64,000 bases of DNA from Pontederia crassipes (taxonomy: Eukaryota; Streptophyta; Magnoliopsida; Commelinales; Pontederiaceae), in contig CM060195.1 in the NCBI GenBank assembly GCA_030549335.1, positions 16,671,501-16,735,500 of the forward strand, read 5' to 3'. The notes below the pieces were generated by a model that did no database searches, had not been told where the DNA came from, and saw only the letters and a program-made list of their open reading frames with translations. A program made the position numbers and the translations under genes. Positions 34,801 to 48,956 of this stretch are shown in pieces; position 1 is the stretch's first letter; every line of letters begins with the position of its first letter.

Positions 34801-37066
34801 GGTATGTAAAGGAGATCCAAACCCCTCTCTCCCCTCTCAATGATGTTTTTGTTTGGATTGAGAGTTTCAAGAACAACTTGTTCTTAGGGATTTTGATTGA
34901 GGGTTGCATAAATGAGGGTTGCATGAATGAGGGTTTTATGATTTATGTTGCATAATCTGTTAAATTCATTGTTATTTTATAATAATTATTAATGTAGGTT
35001 TTTCTTATGCAAAAATTACAAATAGTTAGTTTTCACAAAAAAATTGTTTCATTTGATTTGAAGATGTATAAAATAGCTATAATCCAAAAATCTGACCACT
35101 ATCATGCTGCCTTAGGTAACAGTGAGACGAATTTGTAAAATCTATCTTAATTTAGAAATATTGAATTAGTGTTTGAAATTTATGCATAAGTTAAGAGTTA
35201 GTATTATTGTTCTATAGAAATTGAAATCATCTGAAAAGAACAAGTATAGACTAAATTATTAATATTTTAGTGTCTGCTGCCAGAATATTACGTAAAGAAT
35301 AGATCTCGATCGCTGTATGAATTTCTGGCATTAAATGCCAAAAAGATAAAATCCATGAATTTTATATCTGATTCCAGGAAAATTAGAATCAATCAAAATG
35401 AACATCTACTTATTAAGCTATAACTTTATATTGATGATTTGTTAGAATTGTCAAATAAGAAAAGTTAATAGTATGCACTTTTTTAAAATGTTTATATACA
35501 TTCCAAATACATTTATTTGTTGGTGTATAATACTTTATGCATTTCATACATTTTACATATGATGCTATTCATGAAACATTGATTGATGTATTGATGATCA
35601 CCTAGACACATGTTATGCTCAACCATAATTAGGCTAAAAGATGAAGAATGATTGATATGATTATTGTATTACAAAACATAATGCACCTAAAGTTGAGAAT
35701 CTCTTTGTCACTCATCAATGGTGGGAAGTAAAGTTCTGCACCTATGTAAGTACTTCAAGGGAACCTAAGTCCACGAAGTAAAGTCATGTATTTGTGTATG
35801 TGCTTCTCAGAGAATAAAGTTCCTCATCAGAAAGTGTGCATATTTCTTGAATAAAGTCCCTCACTATCATGGTGTGTGTATTTCTTAGAATAATGTCCCT
35901 CACTATTATGATGTGTGTATTCTAAAAAATGTGGCATAACTAGCCAATGTGATGATGTTGACATGATTCTTAAGATATTCCAAGATAAAGTAAGAATAAA
36001 AGTGACACTTAACTTTAAGGTATCTTATAACAAAGAAAAGTTATGATGATGAAGAAGTAAAGATGGAAACTAAAGTTCTACATTTATGTATGTACTTCAA
36101 GGGGACCTAAACTTGAAAAGTAAAGTTTTACATCTGTGTATATACTTTCTAAGGAACAATGTCCCTCATTGTGTGTATTCCTAAAGATGACTATGAATAA
36201 AGTTCCTCACTACTATGATGTGTGTTCCCAAGATATGACTTATGATATGGAATGAAATTTAAGATGGTATTATGTGATAAAGATGAAGGATGAAGATGAC
36301 ACGTGAAAGATCACATAATAAAGATAGAAAGAAGAATGAAAAAAGATCCAAAGGGTAAGCAAACCTGAGGAAATGTAAAGTATGGAAGATGTTAACTAAT
36401 AAGTAAGGATTAAGGAGTTATAAAGAAACTCCTAAGATGTACATGACAATGAAAGATAAATGAAATGATAAGTTATGTCATGAATATTTATGAATGTATG
36501 TTTCTACTGTATGATACTAGCAGATGATGAATATGAAGTTAAGCATGTATGATATAATGTTTATGTTTTATGAATGTTAGATGAAGAACGTATGTAAGTA
36601 TGATGTAATGTCATGTAAGATTCATGATATAGTTCATGTCATATATGTTCATATGTTATTATTTTTATGATGATGCATCGCATGTAATATCATGTGATAG
36701 GATAGTATGACATACATGACCTTTACATATTCTAACTGAGAAACCCTGCACTCTGGATCTGTACAGGTAACCAAATTAATTGATGGATGGCAGTTCAAGC
36801 TCATGACGAAGTGTTGCACATGCTTAGGGTTTAATAAGTCTATGATTCTAGATGAACACTGAGACTAATAATGTAATGAAAGTTTTAATCATTTAATCTC
36901 CTATGGAATAGTAATTATTATATGATTAATAGATTTTTTTTGTTTTCGATGATTTTTGCTAAAATGTTGAAGTCTTCTATTATTAAATGATGTATGGCGA
37001 ACGGGTTAACAATGTGAAATTTTCCTAAATGCTCAAAACTTTTAGGATGGATTTCGGGGCATTATA
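34801..37066 (+). mobile_element. LTR fragment of a sister family
   Basis: It begins inside the LTR at ggtatgtaaaggagatcc (compare 38115) and ends cggggcattata. It contains reiterated units of the type aaagtccctcactat...atgtgtgtattc (35750-36240). These units and its end match the reversed relic at 11355-13335. Confidence 0.65.
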
Positions 37067-37899
37067 TCAATAGTGCTCTTTAGGACTTAAGGTGTGTAAT
37101 GGGTGAACCCTTCTTCCAATCCAACTAACTCTTGGACTGGAAGTGTTCTCGATGTCCTAACTTGATGACTAAATGCTCATTTGTGATTCAGTTTTCTTTA
37201 TGTGCTCGGATTGTTTGGCTAGGTGTTCTATGCTATCAAGTGTTGTTTCAGTTGTCTCTCATTGTATTTTGAATTTGGTTTCCTTTTGATCATTTTCCAA
37301 AAGAGAGGAATGGTCATAGTGTGGTTGACATTAAAACATCATTGAGGAACATCATGATAATTGAAATGTGTTCAAAAGTTTGTCTTCACGGGCTATGACA
37401 TGGGCATCATGGCCATGTATGGTTATAATGTGTCGTTATGGCATTTGTAGCCCTCTCGGTAACGGATGTGAGTAGGAGTCTCATGGGCGTGACCGAAGGG
37501 GAGGTTTTTGGTCAAATAGTTGGCTTATGAGAATGGTTGTGATGATTTTATTCTACAGCCATGACTACAAGTTAGGAGTCGTTAAATGTGAAAAAGAGGA
37601 ATGTAATGAGCATGTAGATTCCTCAAGAATAATCGTGACTTGGATTATTACGGCAGTCACTGAAGGGGTGCTTTTGGCCAAATAACAGCCCTTTGGGCAC
37701 GCTAGTGATGTGTAAGTGTAATGATCAGGAACTTGCATTGAAGTATGCAACGAGTCATATCATAATGGACAATTTCGGGAATGTCCATGGAATCAATTTT
37801 AACTACTGTTACCAAATACTAATATGGGGCGTTATGAACTTCTTAGGGCCCAACTTGACACAAGGGTGTCACGGCCATTGTCAATACTTAGGATGCAAC
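37067..37899. other. Intergenic stretch with degenerate cacggccgtgac motifs
   Basis: No gene. Motifs such as tcatggccatg, catgggcgtgac and gtcacggccattgtc are scattered between 37390 and 37890, so this may be part of yet another LTR. Confidence 0.4.
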
Positions 37900-40065
37900 A
37901 ATCCAATTTTTATGAAAAGGGCATGATGGGCTTTTGGGCCTAGCATGAAAAGTCCCCTATATAAAGAGCCTAAAGCCTCTTATTTTCCTCTTTTCTTCAA
38001 TTGAATTCGTGACGGCTAGGGCTTGAGGAAGAAGATCTTGAGGAGCAAGGAGGAAGAGGAAGAAGAGGAAGAGGAAGAAAGGAAAGAAAGAAGAGAATGA
38101 TCCATTAAGATCAAGGTATGTAAAGGGGATCCAAACCCCTCTCTCCCTTTTCAATAATATTTTGTTTGAATTAAGAGTCTCAAGAACACCCTGTTCTTGA
38201 TAGAGATTTTGATTGAGGGTTGTATAAATATGAATGAAGGTTTCATGATTTATGTTGCATAATCTGTTAAATTCGTGACTGTTTTGTAATACTTATTTGG
38301 ATAGGTTTTAATTATCAAAAAATTACAAATAATATAAGGATGGAAAACCCTCGAAGTCTACCTTCCAAAGAAATTGGTTTCATATGATTTGAAGATGAAT
38401 ACAAATAGTTATAATCCAAACATCGGACTACTTCCATGTTGTCTCGGGTAACTGCGAGACCAAATTGAAAAAAAATATAGTAAATTGGAAATAGTGAATT
38501 AGAGTCTGAAATTTATTCACAAGTTAAAGGCTCATATTATGTGAAAATTGGAATCATCTCAAAATACCAAGTACAAGTTAAGTTATTAATATTTTAGTGA
38601 CTCCTGCCAGAAAATTGTGCACATAATAGATTCTGTTAGTTGTATGAATTTCTAGAAAAAAAACCCTAAATCTTGTTAACAAATGAAAATTTCATGTTTT
38701 AATGTGTTCTATAATTCATAGATGCTAAGAGGTCATATCTTAAATAATTATGATGTTTTAGATTTTTTTTGTTTGAGTTTTAATCTCGAGAATTTTGAGT
38801 AAAATATCAGACTTCTAGGACACTGGCCGTGCATGTTCTCGGAATGCCCATGATAGAAGGACGCAAAGATGGGACACAATCCATCGTTCTGTCACGCCCA
38901 TGACAATAGTTGTCACGGTCATGACAGGTCATCACAACTGTGACCATATATCTGTCACGACCGTGACAGAGCGACATAAGGAAGATGGGCTTTTATCACA
39001 ATCGTGATGAACCCAATCACGACCATGACAGATCGAAAAATTGTTTTATGATTTATTTAAATTATTTTTAAGATATTTACTATTATGTATTACTGATTGA
39101 TAATTATATATTAACCTAGATACACGAAATGCATGGACATCCATAACTAGGTTAAAATTTGAGCATTGAGCGTCGTAAACTATTTTGTTAATTGTGATAA
39201 TAATGAACCCAATTGAAAAATACTGTTACTGGTCACCCCTCAAACTGATGACAAGAAATACTATAACTTGCTCCTTTGTGTTAGAATCTCTCAAGAAATG
39301 ATTGTGCCCTGCACCTTGGAGTTAGTAATTCTTGGAAGAATAACTGTATCTTACTGGCAATGGTATGTATCTTCCATTCACCTTCGAGTGACGGAGCCTC
39401 GGCTCAAAGGCCTAGCTAGCCTACTGGAGGGTAACAAATTGATTCTTCAATTATTGATAAGATCAAAGACTGACTGACTAAACTGAAGGAACTGATGACC
39501 ACGAAAGTGGGATACAATGAGTTATGAAGCAACCCTGAGAATATTACTGAGGCAAGGTAAGGACAAGTACTAGTCACTTAATATGCTTATTTTTATTGAC
39601 TGATTGTTACCTAAGTAAAAGATTTCATGTCAATTATGTTTACTGTTACTGTTTATATATGTCATGTAATATCCTTCTTAGGATGCATATCATTGCATGA
39701 CCTTTACATACTCTAACTGAGAAATTGCACCTTGGATCTGTTGAATTATGCTTATTGTAACTGATAAACTCATGATGGCTAAGTTGCACATGGCATAGGA
39801 ATAATGAGTCATGAGTTGAGTTTTTGTTTAGAAGAGTCTTATGGAATAATAAATTCTTTTTAGTTCTATGACATGATGATGAAACTACTTTTGTTTAAGT
39901 TTTTCATTGAATTATAAATGATTTTATTTTATTCTCGTGTCTAATGATTTTTTGCAATAGTATGTCTATGATTTTATTATGATGATGTAATGGTAAACGG
40001 GCTAGCACTACCGAAATGACCTAATTGCCCTCTAGCTTCTAGGGTGGAAATTTCGGGGTGTTACA
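37900..40065 (+). mobile_element. Chromovirus-family LTR at the head of the tandem array
   Basis: It contains a TATA box at 37958-37965, GA-rich leader (38010-38110), palindromes (38880-39030), a 9-bp stem TTAACCTAG/CTAGGTTAA (39111-39155) and the end gggtgttaca at 40065. The exact 5' border is not clear. Its last 819 bases are part of the repeat unit that follows. Confidence 0.7.
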
Positions 40066-43000
40066 TAGGCAGCGAACACCAAAGATCAAAATTGCACACC
40101 TTCATGCACGAACATCACACAACGGTGTCACAGCCATTACCAAGACTTGGTGCCAATGTTGTCAACACCGGACTGGACAACAACCCAGATAGGTGTCCAT
40201 TTCAGGTTGAACCGATCGGACTGGTCGGTCGGACCGGATAGTGATAAAATATGATATTTAATATTATATACAAAATTAAGTTATTATATTTTGATTATAT
40301 ACATATGTCAAAATGTAATTATAAAAAAGAAAAACAACAATCATAAATTTATATTTTAAGAGTTGATGACAAGAAATACTATAACTTGCTCCTTTGTGTT
40401 AGAATTTCTCTCAAGAAATGACTGTGCCCTGCACCTTGGAGTTAGTAATTCTTGGAAGAATAACTGTATCTTACTGGCAACGATATGTATCTTCCATTCA
40501 CCTTCGAGTGACGGAGCCTCGGCTCAAAGGCCTAGCTAGCCTACTGGAGGGTAACAAATTGATTCTTCAATTATTGATAAGATCAAAGACTGACTGACTA
40601 AACTGAAGGAACTGATGACCACGAAAGTGGGATACAATGAGTTATGAAGCAACCCTGAGAATATTACTGAGGCAAGGTAAGGACAAGTACTAGTCACTTA
40701 ATATGCTTATTTTTATTGACTGACTGTTACCTAAGTAAAAGATTTCATGTCAATTATGTTTACTGTTACTGTTTATATATGTCATGTAATATCCTTCTTA
40801 GGATGCATATCATTGCATGACCTTTACATACTCTAACTGAGAAATTGCACCTTGGATCTGTTGAATTATGCTTATTGTAACTGATAAACTCATGATGGCT
40901 AAGTTGCACATGGCATAGGAATAATGAGTCATGAGTTGAGTTTTTGTTTAGAAGAGTCTTATGAAATAATAAATTCTTTTTAGTTCTATGACATGATGAT
41001 GAAATTACTTTTGTTTAAGTTTTTCATTGAATTATAAATGATTTTATTTTATTCTCGTGTCTAATGATTTTTTGCAATAGTATGTCTATCATTTTATTAT
41101 GATGATGTAATGGTAAACGGGCTAGCACTACCGAAATGACCTAATTGCCCTCTAGCTTCTAGGGTGGAAATTTCGGGGTGTTACATAGGCAGCGAACACC
41201 AAAGATCAAAATTGCACACCTTCATGCACGAACATCACACAACGGTGTCACGGCCATTACCAAGACTTGGTGCCAATGTTGTCAACACCGGACCGGACAA
41301 CAACCCAGATAGGTGTCCATTTCAGGTTGAACCGATCGGACTGATCGGTCGGACCGGATAGTAATAAAATATGATATTTAATATTATATACAAAATTAAG
41401 TTATTATATTTTGATTATATACATATGTCAAAACGTAATTATAAAAAAGAAAAATAACAATCATAAATTTATATTTTAAGATTTGATGACAAGAAATACT
41501 ATAACTTGCTCCTTTGTGTTACAATTTCTCTCAAGAAATGACTGTGCCCTGCACCTTGGAGTTAGTAATTCTTGGAAGAATAACTGTATCTTACTGGCAA
41601 CGATATGTATCTTCCATTCACCTTCGAGTGACGGAGCCTCGACTCAAAGGCCTAGCTAGCCTACTGGAGGGTAACAAATTGATTCTTCAATTATTGATAA
41701 GATCAAAGACTGACTGACTAAACTGAAGGAACTAATGACCACGAAAGTGGGATACAATGAGTTATGAAGCAACCCTGAGAATATTACTGAGGCAAGGTAA
41801 GGACAAGTACTAGTCACTTAATATGCTTATTTTTATTGACTGATTGTTACCTAAGTAAAAGATTTCATGTCAATTATGTTTACTGTTACTGTTTATATAT
41901 GTCATGTAATATCCTTCTTAGGATGCATATCATTGCATGACCTTTACATACTCTAACTGAGAAATTGCACCTTGGATCTGTTGAATTATGCTTATTGTAA
42001 CTGATAAACTCATGATGGCTAAGTTGCACATGGCATAGGAATAATGAGTCATGAGTTGAGTTTTTGTTTAGAAGAGTCTTATGGAATAATAAATTCTTTT
42101 TAGTTCTATGACATGATGATGAAACTACTTTTGTTTAAGTTTTTCATTGAATTATAAATGATTTTATTTTATTCTCGTGTCTAATGATTTTTTGCAATAG
42201 TATGTCTATGATTTTATTATGATGATGTAATGGTAAACGGGCTAGCACTACCGAAATGACCTAATTGCCCTCTAGCTTCTAGGGTGGAAATTTCGGGGTG
42301 TTACATAGGCAGCGAACACCAAAGATCAAAATTGCACACCTTCATGCACGAACATCACACAACGGTGTCACAGCCATTACCAAGACTTGGTGCCAATGTT
42401 GTCAACACCGGACTGGACAACAACCCAGATAGGTGTCCATTTCAGGTTGAACCGATCGGACTGGTCGGTCGGACCGGATAGTGATAAAATATGATATTTA
42501 ATATTATATACAAAATTAAGTTATTATATTTTGATTATATACATATGTCAAAATGTAATTATAAAAAAGAAAAACAACAATCATAAATTTATATTTTAAG
42601 AGTTGATGACAAGAAATACTATAACTTGCTCCTTTGTGTTAGAATTTCTCTCAAGAAATGACTGTGCCCTGCACCTTGGAGTTAGTAATTCTTGGAAGAA
42701 TAACTGTATCTTACTGGCAACGATATGTATCTTCCATTCACCTTCGAGTGACGGAGCCTCGGCTCAAAGGCCTAGCTAGCCTACTGGAGGGTAACAAATT
42801 GATTCTTCAATTATTGATAAGATCAAAGACTGACTGACTAAACTGAAGGAACTGATGACCACGAAAGTGGGATACAATGAGTTATGAAGCAACCCTGAGA
42901 ATATTACTGAGGCAAGGTAAGGACAAGTACTAGTCACTTAATATGCTTATTTTTATTGACTGACTGTTACCTAAGTAAAAGATTTCATGTCAATTATGTT

Positions 43001-44848
43001 TACTGTTACTGTTTATATATGTCATGTAATATCCTTCTTAGGATGCATATCATTGCATGACCTTTACATACTCTAACTGAGAAATTGCACCTTGGATCTG
43101 TTGAATTATGCTTATTGTAACTGATAAACTCATGATGGCTAAGTTGCACATGGCATAGGAATAATGAGTCATGAGTTGAGTTTTTGTTTAGAAGAGTCTT
43201 ATGAAATAATAAATTCTTTTTAGTTCTATGACATGATGATGAAATTACTTTTGTTTAAGTTTTTCATTGAATTATAAATGATTTTATTTTATTCTCGTGT
43301 CTAATGATTTTTTGCAATAGTATGTCTATCATTTTATTATGATGATGTAATGGTAAACGGGCTAGCACTACCGAAATGACCTAATTGCCCTCTAGCTTCT
43401 AGGGTGGAAATTTCGGGGTGTTACATAGGCAGCGAACACCAAAGATCAAAATTGCACACCTTCATGCACGAACATCACACAACGGTGTCACGGCCATTAC
43501 CAAGACTTGGTGCCAATGTTGTCAACACCGGACCGGACAACAACCCAGATAGGTGTCCATTTCAGGTTGAACCGATCGGACTGGTCGGTCGGACCGGATA
43601 GTAATAAAATATGATATTTAATATTATATACAAAATTAAGTTATTATATTTTGATTATATACATATGTCAAAACGTAATTATAAAAAAGAAAAATAACAA
43701 TCATAAATTTATATTTTAAGATTTGATGACAAGAAATACTATAACTTGCTCCTTTGTGTTACAATTTCTCTCAAGAAATGACTGTGCCCTGCACCTTGGA
43801 GTTAGTAATTCTTGGAAGAATAACTGTATCTTACTGGCAACGATATGTATCTTCCATTCACCTTCGAGTGACGGAGCCTCGACTCAAAGGCCTAGCTAGC
43901 CTACTGGAGGGTAACAAATTGATTCTTCAATTATTGATAAGATCAAAGACTGACTGACTAAACTGAAGGAACTAATGACCACGAAAGTGGGATACAATGA
44001 GTTATGAAGCAACCCTGAGAATATTACTGAGGCAAGGTAAGGACAAGTACTAGTCACTTAATATGCTTATTTTTATTGACTGATTGTTACCTAAGTAAAA
44101 GATTTCATGTCAATTATGTTTACTGTTACTGTTTATATATGTCATGTAATATCCTTCTTAGGATGCATATCATTGCATGACCTTTACATACTCTAACTGA
44201 GAAATTGCACCTTGGATCTGTTGAATTATGCTTATTGTAACTGATAAACTCATGATGGCTAAGTTGCACATGGCATAGGAATAATGAGTCATGAGTTGAG
44301 TTTTTGTTTAGAAGAGTCTTATGGAATAATAAATTCTTTTTAGTTCTATGACATGATGATGAAACTACTTTTGTTTAAGTTTTTCATTGAATTATAAATG
44401 ATTTTATTTTATTCTCGTGTCTAATGATTTTTTGCAATAGTATGTCTATGATTTTATTATGATGATGTAATGGTAAACGGGCTAGCACTACCGAAATGAC
44501 CTAATTGCCCTCTAGCTTCTAGGGTGGAAATTTCGGGGTGTTACATAGGCAGCGAACACCAAAGATCAAAATTGCACACCTTCATGCACGAACATCACAC
44601 AACGGTGTCACGGCCATTACCAAGACTTGGTGCCAATGTTGTCAACACCGGACTGGACAACAACCCAGATAGGTGTCCATTTCAGGTTGAACCGATCGGA
44701 CTGGTCGGTCAGACCGGATAGTGATAAAATATGATATTTAATATTATATACAAAATTAAGTTATTATATTTTGATTATATACATATGTCAAAATGTAATT
44801 ATAAAAAAGAAAAATAACAATCATAAATTTATATTTTAAGATTTGATG
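39247..44848 (+). repeat. Five-unit tandem array, 1,120-bp period
   Basis: Units start gatgacaagaaatact at 39247, 40365, 41485, 42605 and 43725; the first is 2 bp shorter. Each has about 819 bp of LTR 3' end (to ...gggtgttaca) plus about 301 bp of flank starting taggcagcgaacacc. Diagnostic bases alternate A-B-A-B and the fifth is mostly A-like, so the closest copies are 2,240 bp apart. The junction shares tgatg between LTR and flank. Short ORFs of 65 and 67 codons recur in each unit and are by-products. Confidence 0.95.
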
Positions 44849-46288
44849 TTAAAATTATTACACACTTAATAAATGAAAATCTTAATTAATTATGTTATTA
44901 TATATAAATTTTCTATTCTTTAAATTTTTGTATTTCATATCTTTGTTTTTTATGTTAGAAGTAACAAACAAATATTTTTCTCGAAAATATTGTGACAAGA
45001 TCATATATTATATAAATAAATGTATAGTATAATTAGTGGTTAAAATTAAATTCGAACTTATTACATATTAAATTAAAGAAAATTCAAATTTATGTATATA
45101 TACTATATTATATTAATTCTATTATACATATAACAAAGAAGGTTGCACTATTCATCCCTAACTAATTTATTTAATATAATAAATATTATATATAATATAT
45201 TAGATACATAATTAACTTATATTATAATATATGTTTATGGTATTAAAAAGATTGAATAAAATTATACCATAATTAAAGTTCAAAGTGTAATAAGTTCTAG
45301 ACTAAATGAAGAGAAAAAATAACAACTAATGTTTACAAACATAGTCCCACATTGCTAATAGAAGAACATGGGAGTAAAGTGACAAATATTAATAAGGGAG
45401 GAGACTAATTGATCAATATCATTGTTATGAAGAAATTTCATCTTTGGATATTTTTCAAATTTATAATAATAAATTTTATCAAAATATCTGTTTACAAAAA
45501 AAATTAAAAATTGGCTAGCCTTGTGAACCGTGGTAAAAATTTGGCTAGCCTTGTGAACCGTGGTTTAACTTGATTTTAGCCGATTTTGATAAGTTTTTTA
45601 CCAGTCTAAATTGGTTCAATCCGATTTGAGTAGGGGTCCGATTTTAGGACTTATAATGGACCGTGTTGGTGGCCGGTCGATGTCCGAAGACCGTCTGGTC
45701 CGGTCCGACCCTAATAACTTTGCTTTGTGTGATTTTGTAAAGGCTGAATCTCACATCTTGAGAACGATTATTACGCAAGCTGTAACAGTTGTGAAGGAGC
45801 TTCGTCATGGGCTATAACAGGTTGTTCATGGCCGTGACCAACCCCTACAGGAAAGACTTGAGCCCGTGAGGAACTTATGAAAACTTACATGACGGGGTCA
45901 AATCGTATCGAGTTTTTCATTTCCATTATCTAGTATGATTGTGTATTAACCCATGGGCTTTAATTATGGACCTATTTGTATGTCCTATGTCATTTATTCA
46001 GACGTCTATGTGGTGAGTTACGAATCCTTCAAAATACTAGTGATGGCCCGATGTGTGCCATACATTATCTTGCTCTATACGAACTAGTAAATCTTGTCCA
46101 TCAACATACATGGCACTGATGAATGATTTCATACTTCAACACACCACGCTTGCATAATAAAAGGTGTTCACAAAAGAAATGTACAAATAAAGCTGGAGAT
46201 TGGAGTGACATTTATTTTGCGTGTTTGTTTTACTATTTCACTACAGAGAAAAGCGCGACATCAAAACAAAGCTAACAAGATTTTGCCT
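44849..46288. other. A/T-rich spacer with a 30-bp tandem duplication
   Basis: No gene. ttggctagccttgtgaaccg is repeated in tandem at 45511-45564 (period 30 bp). Around 45620-45710 there are ggtccggtccgacc-type motifs like those in the flank part of the array unit, perhaps the far side of one MITE-like element. Confidence 0.5.
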
Positions 46289-48956
46289 CTAGAGCTTGGA
46301 AGATGGTTGAGACTTTCGCCCTAATATGAACTTTTGCATGTTCTCAAACTGCTCCTTTGTCATGCCATCATAATAACTATGAGCTCTCTCCTGCAAAAGC
46401 AAAAGATGATAGAAACATTAGTATGATGAAAAGAAAACTTATATCCTAGAATGTTGGCCGCTTCCTAACCATCAACTTCTATCTTAAAAGAAACTGGCTT
46501 TACAGAACATGTGGATATCAGGAAAACATCAAATCTTTTGTCGTGAACCTTAACCATCTAGATACCCTTCGAAAGATTAGATAAAATTATACCTTTTCAA
46601 GGGAAAGAGCATGCCCCAAATTCAGCTTAAATCCATCATTGATAATTGACTTGTATCTCAACACCATGTCCTTATTATTTTTTAGAATGGCTTCAGCAAT
46701 ATGTTTTGCTTTCTTCAACACCTCACCACCATCCACAACATGGTTAACGAGCCCCCATTTTTCGGCCATTTCTGCAGTTATCGCCATGCCAGTAAGTGAT
46801 ACTTCTCTTGCTCTGCTTATTCCAATAATTCGTGATAATTTTTGTGAAAGCCCCCAAGAGGGAAAAATTCCGAACCTGAACAATTTTACATTCTTTTGAT
46901 GAGTAATCGATTGGCAAAGTTAAACAATAAATGTCTGAAATACAAGATGTTTTTTATTTCATGCATTATGTTTTATAGCCGGTCCCAAGCCCGGATAAAG
47001 GAGGAGGGTTGTGTTAGGCCCCGACAGCCAGCGTAAAGCCCTGTCGAATCGCATGAACATGGATCAACGAATAGCGTCGTACGATCCATGTAGCCGACCC
47101 CACCTAGTGGGATAAGGCTTTGTTGTTGTTGTTGCATCTTTGTTGTAGTTATTTATAGTATCAAGCTTTATACAGGAAAAACATTTGCTACAAAGAAATA
47201 TATATATTGGAACGAACTAAACCAGTTTTGTAAACTTTGGTAGGTAACCATTATACATTGAAGAATGAAGATACCCATACATGGCTCATTTAGACACCTA
47301 ATCATAGAAATCAAGCGCTGGTTTATTCATCATAACACATGGCAGAAGCACTTAGTTTTCTTCTTATCAGCCAGGTACAAATGTGTGTTTGGTCTAATAG
47401 TAACTCATAAAACCATCCATCTAGGATAGCCATGCTACATTGCACAAAACATACAGAGCTGACACCATTTTGTTATGGGATATTGTAGTTTTTCCTATCA
47501 GTTTCAAGTAAAATTTTCTCCCAATTGTCAACAAAATAATAGACATACTAAATCCTGATAATGATACAGATTTGAGGGCTTATGTAGTCTTAAAGCATCA
47601 ATAAATATCTTTTGCAAAATATATATCTGCATCAGGAAATGCAGGGATCAAGTTTTGAAAAACAGATAACTATCAAGGAGATACTCTTTATCGAGGGCAT
47701 TCTTTACCACAAATGGAAGGCTTTTCACAAATACACAATAAACTATTGATATAAAAAACAAATTCACACCCTTAACGACTGTGCTGCTCTCAAGTTTAAC
47801 AAATCTACGTTAAAGAAAAAAAGAGCTCAACAAATCTAACATTTCAGAGTGATAGCATGACAAGATTCATGTGGCAAGCGGACAAGCAGATCATACTTAT
47901 GTTACATGGTCAATCACCTCCATGACAATTCCATTTAAACCACAAATCTATTTGTAACATGTATGAAGAAGTCCAATTCGAATATAGATGGCTATTCCAA
48001 TGTGACTATTATGCTAAAACCATTACTGGAATCATGCAGGACATCCCTTTTAACCTACTGAGATCAACAGATTTCCATATGTGATAGCCCTCGAATAGCA
48101 TGCAACAACTCTAAAGTCTAACTTTACCTGTGTGTCAAATTCTAACTCCCATCGTCATAAGAGCATAGATGTCTAAGTTACCATTTCAAATGTTCAGAAA
48201 GAAATAGGAGCAAACACTACTACAAGAAGCAATTTCCAAACTTCTCCAAGTCTCAACACTACAAATCTAATCACATCGACACCTAAATAAGAAATCTTTA
48301 TCAGAGGGGATAATTCCTCAAAAAAAAAAAGAAAAATAATTAGGTGGAAAAGAGAACCTTCCGAAAATTAATCCTCTTAACGACAACTAAAACAATTTTG
48401 CACCTTGAGGAATAATTCCCAATACAATCCAAGAAAGGCCCTTTGCGATTATTTCAATCGCGGCGAGAAAACGCCTCTTAACAAGAGATGATGGGGGAAG
48501 AAAGGATGCTGAAACAGGCAACCGCGGGACCTTTTTTTACCTCGCATGCGTGTCGATGAACTTGGCTTCCCTCCCGGCCACTAATATGTCGCAGGCAAGC
48601 GCGATCTCGAACCCACCGGTGACCGCGAACCCGTTGATGGCCCCGATGATCGGTTTCCGGCACTCCTCCATGGCCGCCACGAGATTGGCGGCAGGATCCT
48701 TGACGTCCCCCTTGAAGACCTCTTCCGCCGCCGTGAGATCGACGCCGGAACAGAAGGCGCGCCCCCGCCCGGCGAGTACCATCACTCCCACCGCTGGATC
48801 CCCGTCGAGCCGCCGGAACGCGGCCGCCAGAGACACCATCATCGGCCTCGTCAGCGAGTTGAGCGACTTCGGCCGGTTTATGGTGACGACGGCGATTCCG
48901 CAGCCGTCGTGCTCCACCGCGATAAGGTCATCGCCAGAGTCCATCAACGATCGCAT
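46289..48956 (-). CDS. Peroxisomal enoyl-CoA hydratase/isomerase family protein (three exons)
   Basis: On the minus strand exons are 48956-48541, 46875-46593 and 46390-46289, with GT/AG borders, giving 266 residues. The crotonase fold is clear: AFCSGVDL (67-74) forms the first oxyanion-hole segment and INGFAVTGGFEIALACD (107-123) the second, with Glu117 at a catalytic position. FGIFPSWGLSQKL and the tail KEQFENMQKFILGRK follow. The C-terminus is SKL, a type 1 peroxisomal signal, so the protein should act in peroxisomes on acyl-CoAs. It matches the plant family represented by Arabidopsis At4g16210 (recalled). By my alignment, the second catalytic Glu of mitochondrial hydratase is a His (DTHAR), so the exact reaction is uncertain. 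A Met at residue 5 is an alternative start. Exon 1 is strongly GC-rich, unlike exons 2-3. Confidence 0.93.
46876..48540 (-). other. Intron 1 of the hydratase gene
   Basis: The minus-strand donor is GCGAG|GTAAAA and the acceptor TTCAG|G. It is A/T-rich with an antisense SINE at 46970-47134 and no other recognisable content. Confidence 0.88.
46970..47134 (+). mobile_element. Au-type SINE, antisense to the hydratase gene
   Basis: The sequence from ggtcccaagcccggataaag to gataaggctttgttgttgtt closely matches the SINE at 7406-7600. It lacks an 11-base stretch present there (after caacgaatag). No clear target-site duplication was found. Confidence 0.75.

Noticed and set aside
40044-44721. Family of 65-codon genes repeated five times
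   Set aside because: The frames arise only because the 1,120-bp repeat is copied; they span the LTR/flank border and have no protein features.
39247-44848. CRISPR array
   Set aside because: Units are over 1 kb with no unique spacers, and the DNA is a plant nuclear genome.
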